A DNA stretch of 12,795 nt, from NCBI GenBank assembly GCA_017481325.1, contig JAFUPG010000068.1, forward strand, positions 1 through 12,795, read 5' to 3'. The number at the start of each line of letters is the position of its first letter. Within the stretch, counting starts at the first letter, position 1. A program made the position numbers and the translations under genes. Source of the DNA: Oscillospiraceae bacterium (GTDB lineage Bacteria; Bacillota_A; Clostridia; Oscillospirales; Oscillospiraceae). The notes beneath the pieces were generated by a model. The model saw nothing but the letters and a program-made list of their open reading frames with translations. It ran no database searches and had not been told where the DNA came from. This document shows, piece after piece, positions 1-6,901 of the stretch.

Positions 1-35
1 ACCCGAAAAAGAGTTCAAAAAGCTCTTTTTCGGGT
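1..35. terminator. Perfect 13-bp hairpin, bidirectional terminator-like
   Basis: Positions 1-13 (acccgaaaaagag) are the exact reverse complement of 23-35 (ctctttttcgggt), with a 9-nt loop. The A5/T5 runs lie inside the stem, so U-rich tails are short in both directions. It probably ends a gene just outside the window on the left. That gene cannot be seen, so the role is inferred. Confidence 0.6.
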
Positions 36-92
36 GGTTGTGTCTTGTGCAGCAAAAAAAGCGAGCAGGGGAGTGATGAATGGAAGAAATAT

Positions 93-171
93 GTGAATGG
101 TGAATGGTGGAGGCATCGGCTCCAACCATGGGATTTGAAATAAAGTCAAATAGATGTTTAACGAACTGTTG
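93..171 (+). repeat. Left arm of palindromic intergenic repeat (copy A)
   Basis: This arm aligns with the reverse complement of 467-542 over about 75 nt. Order: a gtgaatggtgaatggtgg block, a small hairpin position (ggag/ctcc at 109-112 and 120-123), then a block containing tcaaatagatgttta and aactgttg. The inner block recurs at 8038, 12061 and 12157. The outer block differs from those copies, but its partner arm differs in the matching way. Confidence 0.65.
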
Positions 172-208
172 AGAAAACGGTTTGTATCATGTAACAGTTT
201 CGCGCAGC

Positions 209-232
209 GGGGGAGGGGGTCTTGGGGGAGGG
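209..232 (+). other. G-quadruplex-like tract
   Basis: Four guanine runs with short spacers: G5 (209-213), A, G5 (215-219), TCTT, G5 (224-228), A, G3 (230-232). This fits the general pattern of an intramolecular G-quadruplex on the plus strand. In addition, cttgggggagg at 221-231 is exactly reverse-complemented at 296-306, so a duplex hairpin is a competing fold. Confidence 0.5.
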
Positions 233-321
233 CGAATTTGGGCTGTCGGGGGTAGTACCGAAATGTAGAAGTGTTACCACAGCACAATCTGAGCGCCTCC
301 CCCAAGTCGCCTTCTTTGGTT

Positions 322-345
322 ACTTTCTTGGCGAAGCAAGAAAGT
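322..345. repeat. Perfect 9-bp hairpin, likely dispersed repeat
   Basis: actttcttg (322-330) pairs exactly with caagaaagt (337-345) around a 6-nt loop. The surrounding text (ttctttggttactttcttg) resembles a hairpin repeat common in intergenic DNA of many bacteria. That resemblance is from memory and could not be searched. There is no following T run, so it is not a good terminator. Confidence 0.45.
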
Positions 346-422
346 GACGCCCCACGCAGTGGAGCAAAGTAGTAAGTTTGTACCGTAGTATCGATGAATG
401 GCACTATTTGAGGTAGTGCTGC

Positions 423-442
423 GGGCAGGATGTATCCTGCCC
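423..442. repeat. Perfect 9-bp hairpin (gggcaggat/atcctgccc)
   Basis: gggcaggat (423-431) and atcctgccc (434-442) are exact complements with a 2-nt loop, followed by ctacgg. Similar GC-rich palindromes followed by cctacg are frequent between genes in Oscillospiraceae-like genomes (recollection, not searched). No T run follows. Confidence 0.45.
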
Positions 443-466
443 CTACGGTGTCGATTGTAAATACGG

Positions 467-542
467 CAAACTGTTCGACAAATTTCTGTTTGACAGGCTA
501 AATATTCAAATTCCGTGCCGGAGGCACACCTTCACCATTCAC
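467..542 (-). repeat. Right arm of palindromic intergenic repeat (copy A)
   Basis: Inverted partner of the arm at 93-171. From the centre outwards it carries cgacaaatttctgtttgaca, then the hairpin gtgcc-gga-ggcac (515-527), then ttcaccattcac. A GTG codon at 515 opens the long frame of the next gene but lies inside this hairpin, upstream of that gene's promoter, so it is not a start codon. Confidence 0.65.
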
Positions 543-611
543 TGCTGCTTTGCTACTCATCCCTCAGCCTTCAGCTACAATATACCCCAGAAGCTTCCAT
601 GCTTCTTTGTG

Positions 612-640
612 TTGCATTTTTTGACTTTTTGTGCTATGCT
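612..640 (+). promoter_or_regulatory. Sigma-A promoter with extended -10
   Basis: -35 TTGCAT (612-617), 17-nt spacer, -10 TATGCT (635-640) preceded by TG plus one base (extended -10). Transcription would start near 647, just before the RBS at 658-666. This supports the GTG at 671 as the true start of the downstream gene. Confidence 0.65.
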
Positions 641-670
641 GATGAAAAGAATTTTACAGGAGGTGACTTT

Positions 671-2395
671 GTGCGCCGCTTATTTACCATAGTTCTTATT
701 ATGATCTGCACCTTACTCCTTGCGTTGCCTGCCCGGGCTGCGGATGGCAGCACCGTTGACAGCCTCGCCGCTCAGGTTCTGGTGGCTGAGGACGGTACCT
801 GCTCCGTCACCCTTACGGCACAGGTCAGCTTTGTGGGCACTCCCACCTCCTTTGTCATGCCGCTGCATGCGGATGCCGGCGATGTGACCGCCACCGGCGG
901 CCAGTACAAAGTCCGCAGCTACGATGGTGTCCGTTGCGCCGTATACTCCAACGCTTCGGGCTTCGTGGGAACGCAGACCTTTGTATGTACATACACTCTG
1001 CCCTGTGCGGTGGACGAGGACGGATCGACCCAGACTTTCCGCCTGGATCTGCTGCAGCGAGGCTTTGACTATAGCATTTCGCATTTCGATCTTCAATTGC
1101 AATTCCCGGCTACTGTGGAGCAGCAGCCCGTGCTGGAGAGCGCCTATTATGGGGACGTTGTGGATAATTTCTTCTCCATCGGTGTGCAGGAGCAGACCCT
1201 GACCCTTACCTCCGTTGCCCCTGTGAAGGATCGGGAGACCATTTCCATGACCCTGGATTTTCCGGCAGACAGCTTTGCGCTGCGAAACCTCCCCGGTGGA
1301 ATTACTTCCTTTAACCAGCTGGCGTTCTACCTGCTGTTCCTGGGGGCTATTGTCTACTGGGCGATCCGCATTTGGGGCAAACTGTTGCTGCCCAAGCTCC
1401 AGGTGACCGCCGATGTGGAGGCCACCGCCGGTGAATGCGACTGCCGCCTCTACGGCAAGCAGCCGGATATTGCCGCCATTTTGACCCATTGGGGAAATTT
1501 GGGCTATGTAGGCATCTTCCGTAACGAGCGTGGCCGCATCATTCTGCGCAAGCAGATGGAGATGGGCAACGAGCGCAAGGCTTCGGAGCAGAAGCTGTTC
1601 CGCTCAGTGTTCCGTGGAAGAAGCACCTGCGATCTTCAGTCCCTCCATTTCCGGACGGCCTGTAAGCCGGCCGCTGCCTCAATTCGCAGCAGCTGGGTGC
1701 GCCGCCTCTTTGACAAAAAGGCCGGAAGTCCTCTGATCCTCCGTGGGCTCTGCCTCCTGGCCGCCTTTTTCGTCTGCCTCATGACCTTTGACCTCTGGCT
1801 TCCGGCCGGCGGCTGGCGCTGGGTCTTTTTGCCCTTGCTTACCATACTGAGTACGCTTTTGTGCGCCGCTGTGCAGCATTGCTTCGGCTTCCTGCTCCAC
1901 CACCGCCGGGTGTTCTACCTGCTGATGGGTCTGGCGCTGTCTGTGCTGCTGCTGTTCTTTGGCCGCAGTGCCGGTTGCGGCGGTACTATGTTCCTGAATC
2001 TGCTGCTGCAGTTCCTCTGCGCTTTGAGTCTGCTCTTCGGCGGCCGACGTTCGCTGGAGGGCGAGGTGCAGGTGTCTCAGCTGCTGGGTCTGCGCCGCCG
2101 CCTCCGCAAGGGGGACAAGGAGGAAAATGCCCGCTTGATGACGGTGGACGGCCAGTATTTTTACCGTATGCTGCCCTTTGCCGAGAGCCTCGGCGTGGGA
2201 CGTGCCTTCTGCAAGGGCTTTGACAGCCGCCGGATCGAGGCCTGTCCCTGGCTCAGTGATGCACGGCACAAGCCGGAGACCGTCAAAGAATTTTATGCCT
2301 TCTATAAAGAGGTCGTCGCCGTGATCCGTGGCGAGGAGCTTCCCAAGCTCTCCCAACTGTTCCGCAAAACCGCCAAAACCCCTGCCCGGAGGTAA
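671..2395 (+). CDS. DUF2207-like membrane-anchored protein with signal peptide
   Basis: A 574-residue membrane protein whose function is unknown. The start is the GTG at 671: AGGAGGTGA lies 4 nt upstream, a good promoter ends at 640, and the N-terminus becomes a clean signal peptide (RR, hydrophobic core about 4-19, A-R-A cleavage site near residue 23). Residues 24-210 form a beta-rich extracellular domain. A membrane segment spans about 215-233, then a cytoplasmic stretch (about 235-350), four more hydrophobic segments (about 355-375, 383-400, 414-431, 438-457) and a basic cytoplasmic tail containing YFYRMLPFAESLGVG (496-510). Extracellular domain, membrane segments and a tail with an LP-a-LGV motif match the DUF2207 architecture; I recognise the layout but could not search it. 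Its stop overlaps the RBS of the next gene, so the two are probably cotranscribed and coupled. Confidence 0.75.
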   Translation: MRRLFTIVLIMICTLLLALPARAADGSTVDSLAAQVLVAEDGTCSVTLTAQVSFVGTPTSFVMPLHADAGDVTATGGQYKVRSYDGVRCAVYSNASGFVGTQTFVCTYTLPCAVDEDGSTQTFRLDLLQRGFDYSISHFDLQLQFPATVEQQPVLESAYYGDVVDNFFSIGVQEQTLTLTSVAPVKDRETISMTLDFPADSFALRNLPGGITSFNQLAFYLLFLGAIVYWAIRIWGKLLLPKLQVTADVEATAGECDCRLYGKQPDIAAILTHWGNLGYVGIFRNERGRIILRKQMEMGNERKASEQKLFRSVFRGRSTCDLQSLHFRTACKPAAASIRSSWVRRLFDKKAGSPLILRGLCLLAAFFVCLMTFDLWLPAGGWRWVFLPLLTILSTLLCAAVQHCFGFLLHHRRVFYLLMGLALSVLLLFFGRSAGCGGTMFLNLLLQFLCALSLLFGGRRSLEGEVQVSQLLGLRRRLRKGDKEENARLMTVDGQYFYRMLPFAESLGVGRAFCKGFDSRRIEACPWLSDARHKPETVKEFYAFYKEVVAVIRGEELPKLSQLFRKTAKTPARR

Positions 2396-2397
2396 GC

Positions 2398-2973
2398 ATG
2401 GAAGAATATCGTTTTTATGCCCTGTTATCCCGTATGCGCTATATTACCCGATGGGGGCTTATGCGCAACACATTTTCTGAGAATATCCAGGAGCACAGCC
2501 ACATGGTGGCCGTGCTGGCCCACGCCCTGGCGCTGATCCGTCGGGACATTCTGGGTCTGCCTGCGGACCCAGAGCGCTGCGCCACTGCAGCCCTGTTCCA
2601 CGATGCCTCCGAGATCCTCACCGGCGATCTTCCCACGCCCATTAAATATTACAATCCACAGATCAAGGCGGCCTATAAGCAGGTGGAGCAGGTCAGCGGC
2701 GATAAGCTGCTGGAAATGCTGCCCGAAGCCCTGCGCCCCAGCTATGCGCCTCTGATCCACGAGTCCGACGAGACGGTACACCCCATTGTAAAGGCTGCCG
2801 ACAAGCTCTCTGCCCACATCAAGTGCATCGAGGAGCTGAAGGGCGGCAACCTGGAGTTTGAGTCCGCTGCCAAGCAGACCCGTCAGGCTTTGGAAGAGAT
2901 GCACCTGCCGGAACTGGACTGGTTCATGGAAAACTGTCTCAGTCCCTTTGGCAAGAATCTGGATCAACTGTAA
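2398..2973 (+). CDS. yfbR: 5'-deoxynucleotidase, YfbR type, HD domain
   Basis: A metal-dependent phosphohydrolase that removes the 5'-phosphate from deoxyribonucleoside monophosphates in the cytoplasm, a nucleotide pool clean-up step. The 191 residues align without gaps to E. coli YfbR over the first 80 positions: R18 and W19 (substrate contacts), H33, the H68-D69 pair and D77 all fall at the same numbers, and the second metal aspartate is D135 (in KAADKLSAH). The stretch SEILTGDLPTPIKYYN is nearly identical to the E. coli protein. The ATG lies 2 nt after the stop of the upstream membrane-protein gene, with GGAGG overlapping that stop, so translation is probably coupled. A strong terminator follows directly. 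Confidence 0.93.
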   Translation: MEEYRFYALLSRMRYITRWGLMRNTFSENIQEHSHMVAVLAHALALIRRDILGLPADPERCATAALFHDASEILTGDLPTPIKYYNPQIKAAYKQVEQVSGDKLLEMLPEALRPSYAPLIHESDETVHPIVKAADKLSAHIKCIEELKGGNLEFESAAKQTRQALEEMHLPELDWFMENCLSPFGKNLDQL

Positions 2974-2977
2974 ATGG

Positions 2978-3017
2978 AAAAAAGTGCCTGGTGCAAGCTG
3001 CACCAGGCACTTTTTTT
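2978..3017. terminator. Bidirectional intrinsic terminator
   Basis: agtgcctggtgca (2983-2995) pairs perfectly with tgcaccaggcact (2999-3011) around a 3-nt loop, flanked by an A run on the left and T7 on the right. It ends the yfbR operon on the plus strand and hsp20 on the minus strand. The hsp20 stop codon (3016-3018) overlaps the plus-strand T tract. Confidence 0.93.
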
Positions 3018-3444
3018 ACTCAATGACCAGCTGCCGTGTGACGGGCGTTACCTCCTCCAGCTTGGGGAGGGTCAGGGTCAGAACGCCATTTTCGAATTTG
3101 GCGCTGATTTTTTCGGTGTCGATGTCCTTCAGACGGTAGCTCTTGGCATAGTTGCTATAGCGGCGCTCTCTGCGGAGATAGCGCTCTTCCTTTTCCTCCG
3201 CCTCGGCGCTGTGCTCAGCGTAGATGGTCAGAAGCTCCTCCTGCAGCTCCAGGCGGATCTCCTCCTTGCAAAAGCCGGGCAGATCCGTGCGCAGCAGATA
3301 ATGATCGCCCTTGTCGCTGATGTCTGTGGGATAATCCATCAGGCCGTTTTCGGTGAAGATGCCACCCAGGGGACGGCCGAAGAAAACACGTTCCATCTCA
3401 CGGACGGGGTCGGGATAATTGACGGTTCTTCTCAGTGCATACAT
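3016..3444 (-). CDS. hsp20: Hsp20/alpha-crystallin small heat shock protein
   Basis: An ATP-independent holdase that binds unfolding proteins in the cytoplasm and keeps them refoldable. The 142 residues show the family plan: a short N-terminal arm (1-38), the alpha-crystallin domain (about 39-130) with DLPGF (54-58) and the diagnostic GVLTLTLPK (120-128), and a short tail ending LVIE that resembles the I-x-I anchor motif. The ATG at 3444 has GGAGGT about 6 nt upstream. A -10 box lies at 3530-3535 and a perfect CIRCE operator at 3576-3602, so HrcA repression released on heat shock is the likely control. The charged stretch at 78-98 is the usual loop of the domain. Confidence 0.93.
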   Translation of the reverse strand: MYALRRTVNYPDPVREMERVFFGRPLGGIFTENGLMDYPTDISDKGDHYLLRTDLPGFCKEEIRLELQEELLTIYAEHSAEAEEKEERYLRRERRYSNYAKSYRLKDIDTEKISAKFENGVLTLTLPKLEEVTPVTRQLVIE

Positions 3445-3529
3445 AATTCATACCTCCATATCTTGTGACTGACCGGTTTCAAAGTAGCCAGAGGTCAGTG
3501 CCCGTGCTGCCGATTTCGTTTACAGCCAT

Positions 3530-3535
3530 ATTATA
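3530..3535 (-). promoter_or_regulatory. Probable -10 box of hsp20
   Basis: The minus strand reads TATAAT, about 85 nt upstream of the hsp20 ATG. The sequence 17 nt further upstream is a poor -35, and no extended -10 TG is present. The box is consensus but the promoter as a whole is uncertain. Confidence 0.5.
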
Positions 3536-3575
3536 GCCTGTGGAGGGGCAGAATGTGTTACGAATTTATGAATTT

Positions 3576-3602
3576 TTAGCACTCTCGACATGAGAGTGCT
3601 AA
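3576..3602. promoter_or_regulatory. CIRCE operator (HrcA binding site)
   Basis: TTAGCACTC (3576-3584), 9-nt spacer, GAGTGCTAA (3594-3602): a perfect match to the CIRCE consensus TTAGCACTC-N9-GAGTGCTAA. It lies between the end of the HAD gene and hsp20, both on the minus strand, and is upstream of the only clear -10 box. Repression from there would have to act on an additional upstream promoter, by roadblock of readthrough from the HAD gene, or by blocking the -35 region at a distance. Confidence 0.93.
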
Positions 3603-3627
3603 AATGTAAGTATTTTCAGTAAATGCA

Positions 3628-4389
3628 TCAGTTCATGAGAAGGGAAGCCAGTTCTTCCCAATCATAGCCCTCGTACTCAAAATGGTGAGAGCCCTCCGGT
3701 GCATTTTTAGGATGCAGCCCGGGATCGGCCTCCCGCTGATCGGGGGGAGTCAGATTGGTGTGCATATATAAGGTGTCCAGACCGGCGGCTTTGGCACCGG
3801 CGATGTCGGTGTGCAGGTCGTTGCCGATCATCAGGCAGTTTTTGGGATCCAGCTGCTGCTCCTCCAGCAGGGCACGGAAGAAGCGCACATCCGGCTTGCG
3901 GCAGCCGTAGTCCGAGGAGATATAGATCCCGTCCAGCTGCGCACCCAGCCCCAGGTGGCGCAGCTCATAGGCGGTGAAGATCCGCTGTGCATTGCTCAGC
4001 AGCCACAGGCGGTAGCCCTTTTCCCGCAGCGCCCCCAGCGCTTCTAAGACATGGGGATACAGGCGGATGTATTCTATGGATGCAATGCGGAAAAGCTGTG
4101 CGGCGTTGATGCCCAGTTCAGCGGCATTTTCCGTGATGCCCTTTTGGCAGAACAGCTCCGCCATCACCTGCTCAAAGGGAATGTCCGGGAAGCACTCATA
4201 GCTCTGGCCTGCCCCGGCCTCACGGGCGGCCATGGCTTCGGAAAAGGCCGCTCTCAGCTCCTTACCGCTGTAGGCAGCGCCGTAAAAGCCGAAATAGAGG
4301 GCAGTTTTCTCCCAAACCGGATCATTTTCCTCGGTGTGGATATCCACCAGCGTGCCGTAAAGGTCAAAAATCAGATCCGTATACTTCAT
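3628..4389 (-). CDS. HAD-superfamily hydrolase (YjjG/haloacid-dehalogenase-like)
   Basis: A cytoplasmic HAD hydrolase, probably acting on a small phosphorylated metabolite; the substrate is unknown. With the ATG at 4389 it has 253 residues. Motif I is FDLYGTLVD with nucleophile D9, motif II is LLSNAQ (S132), motif III is the lysine of CRKPD (K165), and motif IV is MIGNDLHTDIAGAKAAG (D191, D195). A helical cap lies between motif I and II (about 15-115). The residue two after the nucleophile is Y11, not the aspartate usual in phosphatases; tyrosine there is known in haloacid dehalogenases and in many uncharacterised Firmicutes members. The ATG overlaps the upstream acetyltransferase stop (ATGA), indicating coupling. 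A TTG at 4410 with GAGGAG about 8 nt upstream is an alternative start adding seven residues. Confidence 0.85.
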   Translation of the reverse strand: MKYTDLIFDLYGTLVDIHTEENDPVWEKTALYFGFYGAAYSGKELRAAFSEAMAAREAGAGQSYECFPDIPFEQVMAELFCQKGITENAAELGINAAQLFRIASIEYIRLYPHVLEALGALREKGYRLWLLSNAQRIFTAYELRHLGLGAQLDGIYISSDYGCRKPDVRFFRALLEEQQLDPKNCLMIGNDLHTDIAGAKAAGLDTLYMHTNLTPPDQREADPGLHPKNAPEGSHHFEYEGYDWEELASLLMN

Positions 4390-4892
4390 AGGCTGTAGCG
4401 GTACTTGCAAATGGGCTGCTCCTCGCCCTGATAAGAGCCCATGCCCTCAAATTCCTTCACGAAGCCGCTGCGCTCCAGCACCTTTACGGAGCCTGCATTG
4501 GCGCTGCGGCAGATGCCAAGAATGTTCCGGATGCCCAGCCTGGGCAGAATCACCGGCAGGAAGGCACGGACAGCTTCCGTGGCATAGCCCTTTTTGGTGT
4601 AGTTCCTGCCGATGTGGTAGCCGATCTCCCAATTGCCGTCCTCCAGAGGAACGGCCTGCACGTAGCCGATATAGGTCCCGTCCTTCAGCAGTACGGGGTA
4701 GACCAGAGGGCCTTCCCCGGAACGGTAGCAGCCCATAAGGAAGTCAATGGTATCGGCGGCCACCTCCACGGTCTCAAAGACCTCGTCGGGCACAAAGCGG
4801 CGGGTGTCCTCGTCCAGGGAGTTCAGATGTACCGCCTCGGCCATTTCCGGCTGAAATTCGGTGATGATCAGGCGCCGGGTTTCAATGTTCAC
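4386..4892 (-). CDS. GNAT acetyltransferase, RimJ/RimL-like
   Basis: Transfers acetyl from acetyl-CoA to an amine; the acceptor is unknown, and RimJ/RimL relatives modify protein N-termini or small amines. The 168 residues begin with the typical ETRRLIITEF strand, followed by the core strand NWEIGYHIGRNYTKKGYATEA (87-107) that forms the acetyl-CoA pyrophosphate loop, and NAGSVKVLERSGF (132-144), the conserved C-terminal helix. The start is a GTG at 4892 with AGGAGG 7 nt upstream. A TATAAT with extended -10 TG lies just upstream. It is the first gene of a short minus-strand operon with the HAD hydrolase. Confidence 0.88.
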   Translation of the reverse strand: MNIETRRLIITEFQPEMAEAVHLNSLDEDTRRFVPDEVFETVEVAADTIDFLMGCYRSGEGPLVYPVLLKDGTYIGYVQAVPLEDGNWEIGYHIGRNYTKKGYATEAVRAFLPVILPRLGIRNILGICRSANAGSVKVLERSGFVKEFEGMGSYQGEEQPICKYRYSL

Positions 4893-4920
4893 GGCAAAAG
4901 CCTCCTGTTATTTTTTCTCT

Positions 4921-4949
4921 ATTATAGCACGAGCCGGGAGAAAGCGCCA
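4921..4949 (-). promoter_or_regulatory. Promoter of the GNAT-HAD operon, extended -10
   Basis: On the minus strand the -10 is TATAAT (4921-4926) with TG one base upstream (TGCTATAAT). The position 17 nt further is TGGCGC, a poor -35, which an extended -10 can tolerate. It faces away from the ABC exporter promoter across a shared 174-nt gap. Confidence 0.65.
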
Positions 4950-5013
4950 GAGTGAGTTTCACAAATAAATGTTGAATCGGAAACAACCGCTGTTTGAGAG
5001 AAAAAGTTTTTTG

Positions 5014-5042
5014 TTGACAAGGGGAAATCGGTGGTATATTGT
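5014..5042 (+). promoter_or_regulatory. Promoter of the ABC exporter operon
   Basis: -35 TTGACA (5014-5019) is consensus. The -10 is either TATATT (5035-5040, 15-nt spacer) or TATTGT (5037-5042, 17-nt spacer). Transcription would start near 5046-5048. A GTG at 5031 that opens the following frame lies inside this promoter, which rules it out as a start. Confidence 0.65.
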
Positions 5043-5066
5043 AGATGGGGAAAAGAGGTGTTACCT

Positions 5067-6080
5067 ATGATTGAAGTAAAGCACATCCGCAAGGAATTTG
5101 TCACACCCAAGAAGTACCCCGGTCTGAAGGGCGCCATAAAGGGCCTGTTTCGTCGGGAAAAGGTTCGAAAAGTGGCGGTGGACGACATCTCCTTTACCAT
5201 TGACGACGGCGAGATCGTGGGCTATATCGGCAGCAACGGCGCAGGAAAATCCACCACCATCAAGATGATGACTGGCATTCTCCGCCCCACCTCGGGGGAG
5301 ATCCTGGTCAATGGCATCGATCCCTCCCGGCGCCGCAAGGAGAATGCCGCCAACATCGGCGTGGTCTTCGGCCAGAGAACCCAGCTGTGGTGGGATCTGC
5401 CCCTCAGCGAGTCCTTCACCATTCTCAAGGAGATCTACGATGTCTCCCGGGAGGACTACGACAGCCGCATGGCCTTTATCAACGAGGTTCTGGAGCTGCA
5501 GGAGTTCTTTGACAGCCCCGTGCGCACTCTCTCCTTAGGCCAGCGTATGCGTGCGGATCTGGGCGCTGCGCTGCTGCACAACCCCAAGGTACTGTACCTG
5601 GACGAGCCCACCATCGGTCTGGACATCGTGGTCAAGGACAATATCCGCAAGGCCATCCGCCGCATCAATCGGGAGCACAACACCACCGTCATCCTCACCA
5701 CCCACGACATCGGGGATATTGAGGAGCTGTGCAGCCGCATTATCATCATTGACGAGGGACGCAAGATCTACGACGGCACGGCGGAGCATCTTCGTGACAC
5801 CTACGGCAGCCACCGCATGATCCGTGCGGAGGTCAGCCGACCCCTGTCGGGGGAACTGTGGCAGACTCTGGAGGTGTCGCCGGAGGATTGCACCGCCGAC
5901 TATGACCCCAAACGCAAGCTGGTGGAGATCCGTTTTGATAAGAACAAGCTCCATGTGCCCCAGATCCTCCATGGTCTTATGCAGCTGACGGAGGTCAGCG
6001 ATGTCCATATCGTCGAGACGGAGCTGGGGGAGATCGTCAAGCAGATCTATACCCACGGCCTTTCCGACGGGAGGGCGTAA
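5067..6080 (+). CDS. ABC-2 exporter ATP-binding protein (COG4586 type)
   Basis: The ATPase subunit that powers a three-gene ABC-2 exporter at the inner face of the membrane; the substrate is unknown. Length is 337 residues. Walker A is GSNGAGKST (55-63, K61), the Q-loop glutamine is Q103 (VVFGQRTQLWWDLP), the signature is LSLGQ (155-159, a common variant of LSGGQ), Walker B is VLYLDEPTIGLD (175-186, catalytic E180), and the H-loop is H213 (TTHD). The insertion with many basic residues before Walker A (about 14-36), the RTQLWWDLP motif and a C-terminal domain (about 245-337) are typical of the COG4586 subgroup. ATG at 5067 is preferred because AGAGGTG lies 6 nt upstream and the promoter ends just before it. 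The next gene begins 1 nt after its stop. Confidence 0.92.
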   Translation: MIEVKHIRKEFVTPKKYPGLKGAIKGLFRREKVRKVAVDDISFTIDDGEIVGYIGSNGAGKSTTIKMMTGILRPTSGEILVNGIDPSRRRKENAANIGVVFGQRTQLWWDLPLSESFTILKEIYDVSREDYDSRMAFINEVLELQEFFDSPVRTLSLGQRMRADLGAALLHNPKVLYLDEPTIGLDIVVKDNIRKAIRRINREHNTTVILTTHDIGDIEELCSRIIIIDEGRKIYDGTAEHLRDTYGSHRMIRAEVSRPLSGELWQTLEVSPEDCTADYDPKRKLVEIRFDKNKLHVPQILHGLMQLTEVSDVHIVETELGEIVKQIYTHGLSDGRA

Positions 6081-6081
6081 A

Positions 6082-6897
6082 ATGAAGCGGTTTCGGATCT
6101 ATCTCCCCTTCGCCGTCAACGAGATCAAGCGGCAGATGAGCTATAAGGGCGCCTTTTATCTCTTTATTCTCATCAGCACCTTCGGCAGCTTCGTGTCCTA
6201 TTTCCTCTGGAGCGCCATTTACGGCAGCAGCTCCCATGGGATTCTGGGCGGTCTCAGCCGCAACGAGATGACGGTGTACATCTTCATGGTCTATGTGACA
6301 AGCTCCATTGTCAATATCTCCATCTCCGACTGGGTCAGCGAGGACGTGGTCAAGGGCACCGTGGCCATGCAGCTCATCAAGCCCATGGACTACCGTCTGA
6401 GCCTGATCTCCAGAGCCACCGGTGTCATGGCCTACCAGTTTGTGCTGCCCTCGGTGTTCATCTGGATCGGTCTGGAGGTTTACAAGTACTTCGTCCTGGG
6501 GCTGGGCTTTACGGCCCTGGCCAATATCGGGCTGTACCTGCTCAGCAGTGTCATGAGCTTTTTGATTTTTGTGCTGTTTGACTTCTGCGTGGGCATGATC
6601 GCCTTCTTTACCAATTATATTTTCGGACTTCTGATGGTGAAGGAGGCGCTGCTCAGCTTCCTCACCGGCCAGCTGATCCCCCTGTCCTTCTTCCCGGCGG
6701 CGGTGCAGCGGATCTTTGATTTTTTGCCTTTTTCCTCCATGATCTACACCCCTGTCATGATCTATTTGGGGAAATATCAGGGTGGGGAGCTGGCCTGGGT
6801 GCTGCTGCGGCAGCTGATTTGGGTGCTGCTGCTCTACGGCCTTGGCAGCCTGATCTGGCGACGGGTCACCAAGCGCCTGGTGGTACTGGGAGGTTGA
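6082..6897 (+). CDS. ABC-2 exporter permease (COG4587 type)
   Basis: A membrane subunit, 271 residues, expected to form half of the exporter channel. Hydrophobic segments lie at about 23-44, 63-80, 114-136, 145-175, 178-205 and 240-260, giving the six-span topology of ABC-2 permeases. KGTVAMQLIKPMDYRLS (91-107), in the cytoplasmic loop after the second span, parallels the LRPMN motif of the partner permease and is a family hallmark. The ATG at 6082 lies 1 nt after the ATPase stop, with a GGGAGGG RBS inside the end of that gene. Its stop overlaps the RBS of the next gene. Confidence 0.88.
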   Translation: MKRFRIYLPFAVNEIKRQMSYKGAFYLFILISTFGSFVSYFLWSAIYGSSSHGILGGLSRNEMTVYIFMVYVTSSIVNISISDWVSEDVVKGTVAMQLIKPMDYRLSLISRATGVMAYQFVLPSVFIWIGLEVYKYFVLGLGFTALANIGLYLLSSVMSFLIFVLFDFCVGMIAFFTNYIFGLLMVKEALLSFLTGQLIPLSFFPAAVQRIFDFLPFSSMIYTPVMIYLGKYQGGELAWVLLRQLIWVLLLYGLGSLIWRRVTKRLVVLGG

Positions 6898-6901
6898 GAC
6901 A

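Larger units (their letters stand above)
36..610. other. Gene-free region of assorted intergenic repeats
   Basis: I see no credible gene here. An open minus-strand frame crossing 15-404 has no RBS, no family resemblance and runs through hairpins and the G-rich tract. The region holds two facing arms of a palindromic repeat (about 93-171 and 467-542) and, between them, a G-rich tract and two perfect hairpins. This looks like several repeat families nested at one intergenic site. Confidence 0.7.

Noticed and set aside
15..404. 129-codon open frame on the minus strand
   Set aside because: No RBS, no recognisable family, and it runs through the terminator hairpin, repeat arm, G-rich tract and perfect hairpin.
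515..670. N-terminal extension of the DUF2207-like gene to GTG 515
   Set aside because: It lies in a repeat hairpin upstream of the promoter at 612-640; starting at 671 gives an RBS and a clean signal peptide.
3576..3602. CIRCE hairpin as the terminator of the HAD gene
   Set aside because: On the minus strand the stem is followed by an A run, not a T run, and the sequence matches the HrcA operator exactly.
5031..5066. Earlier start for the ABC ATPase at GTG 5031
   Set aside because: The codon is inside the predicted -10 region, so it would not be transcribed; ATG 5067 has its own RBS and begins at the conserved N-terminus.
6001..6081. Earlier start for the first permease at 6001
   Set aside because: It would overlap the ATPase by 80 nt and add a serine/arginine-rich stretch unlike a permease; ATG 6082 directly follows the ATPase stop with an RBS.
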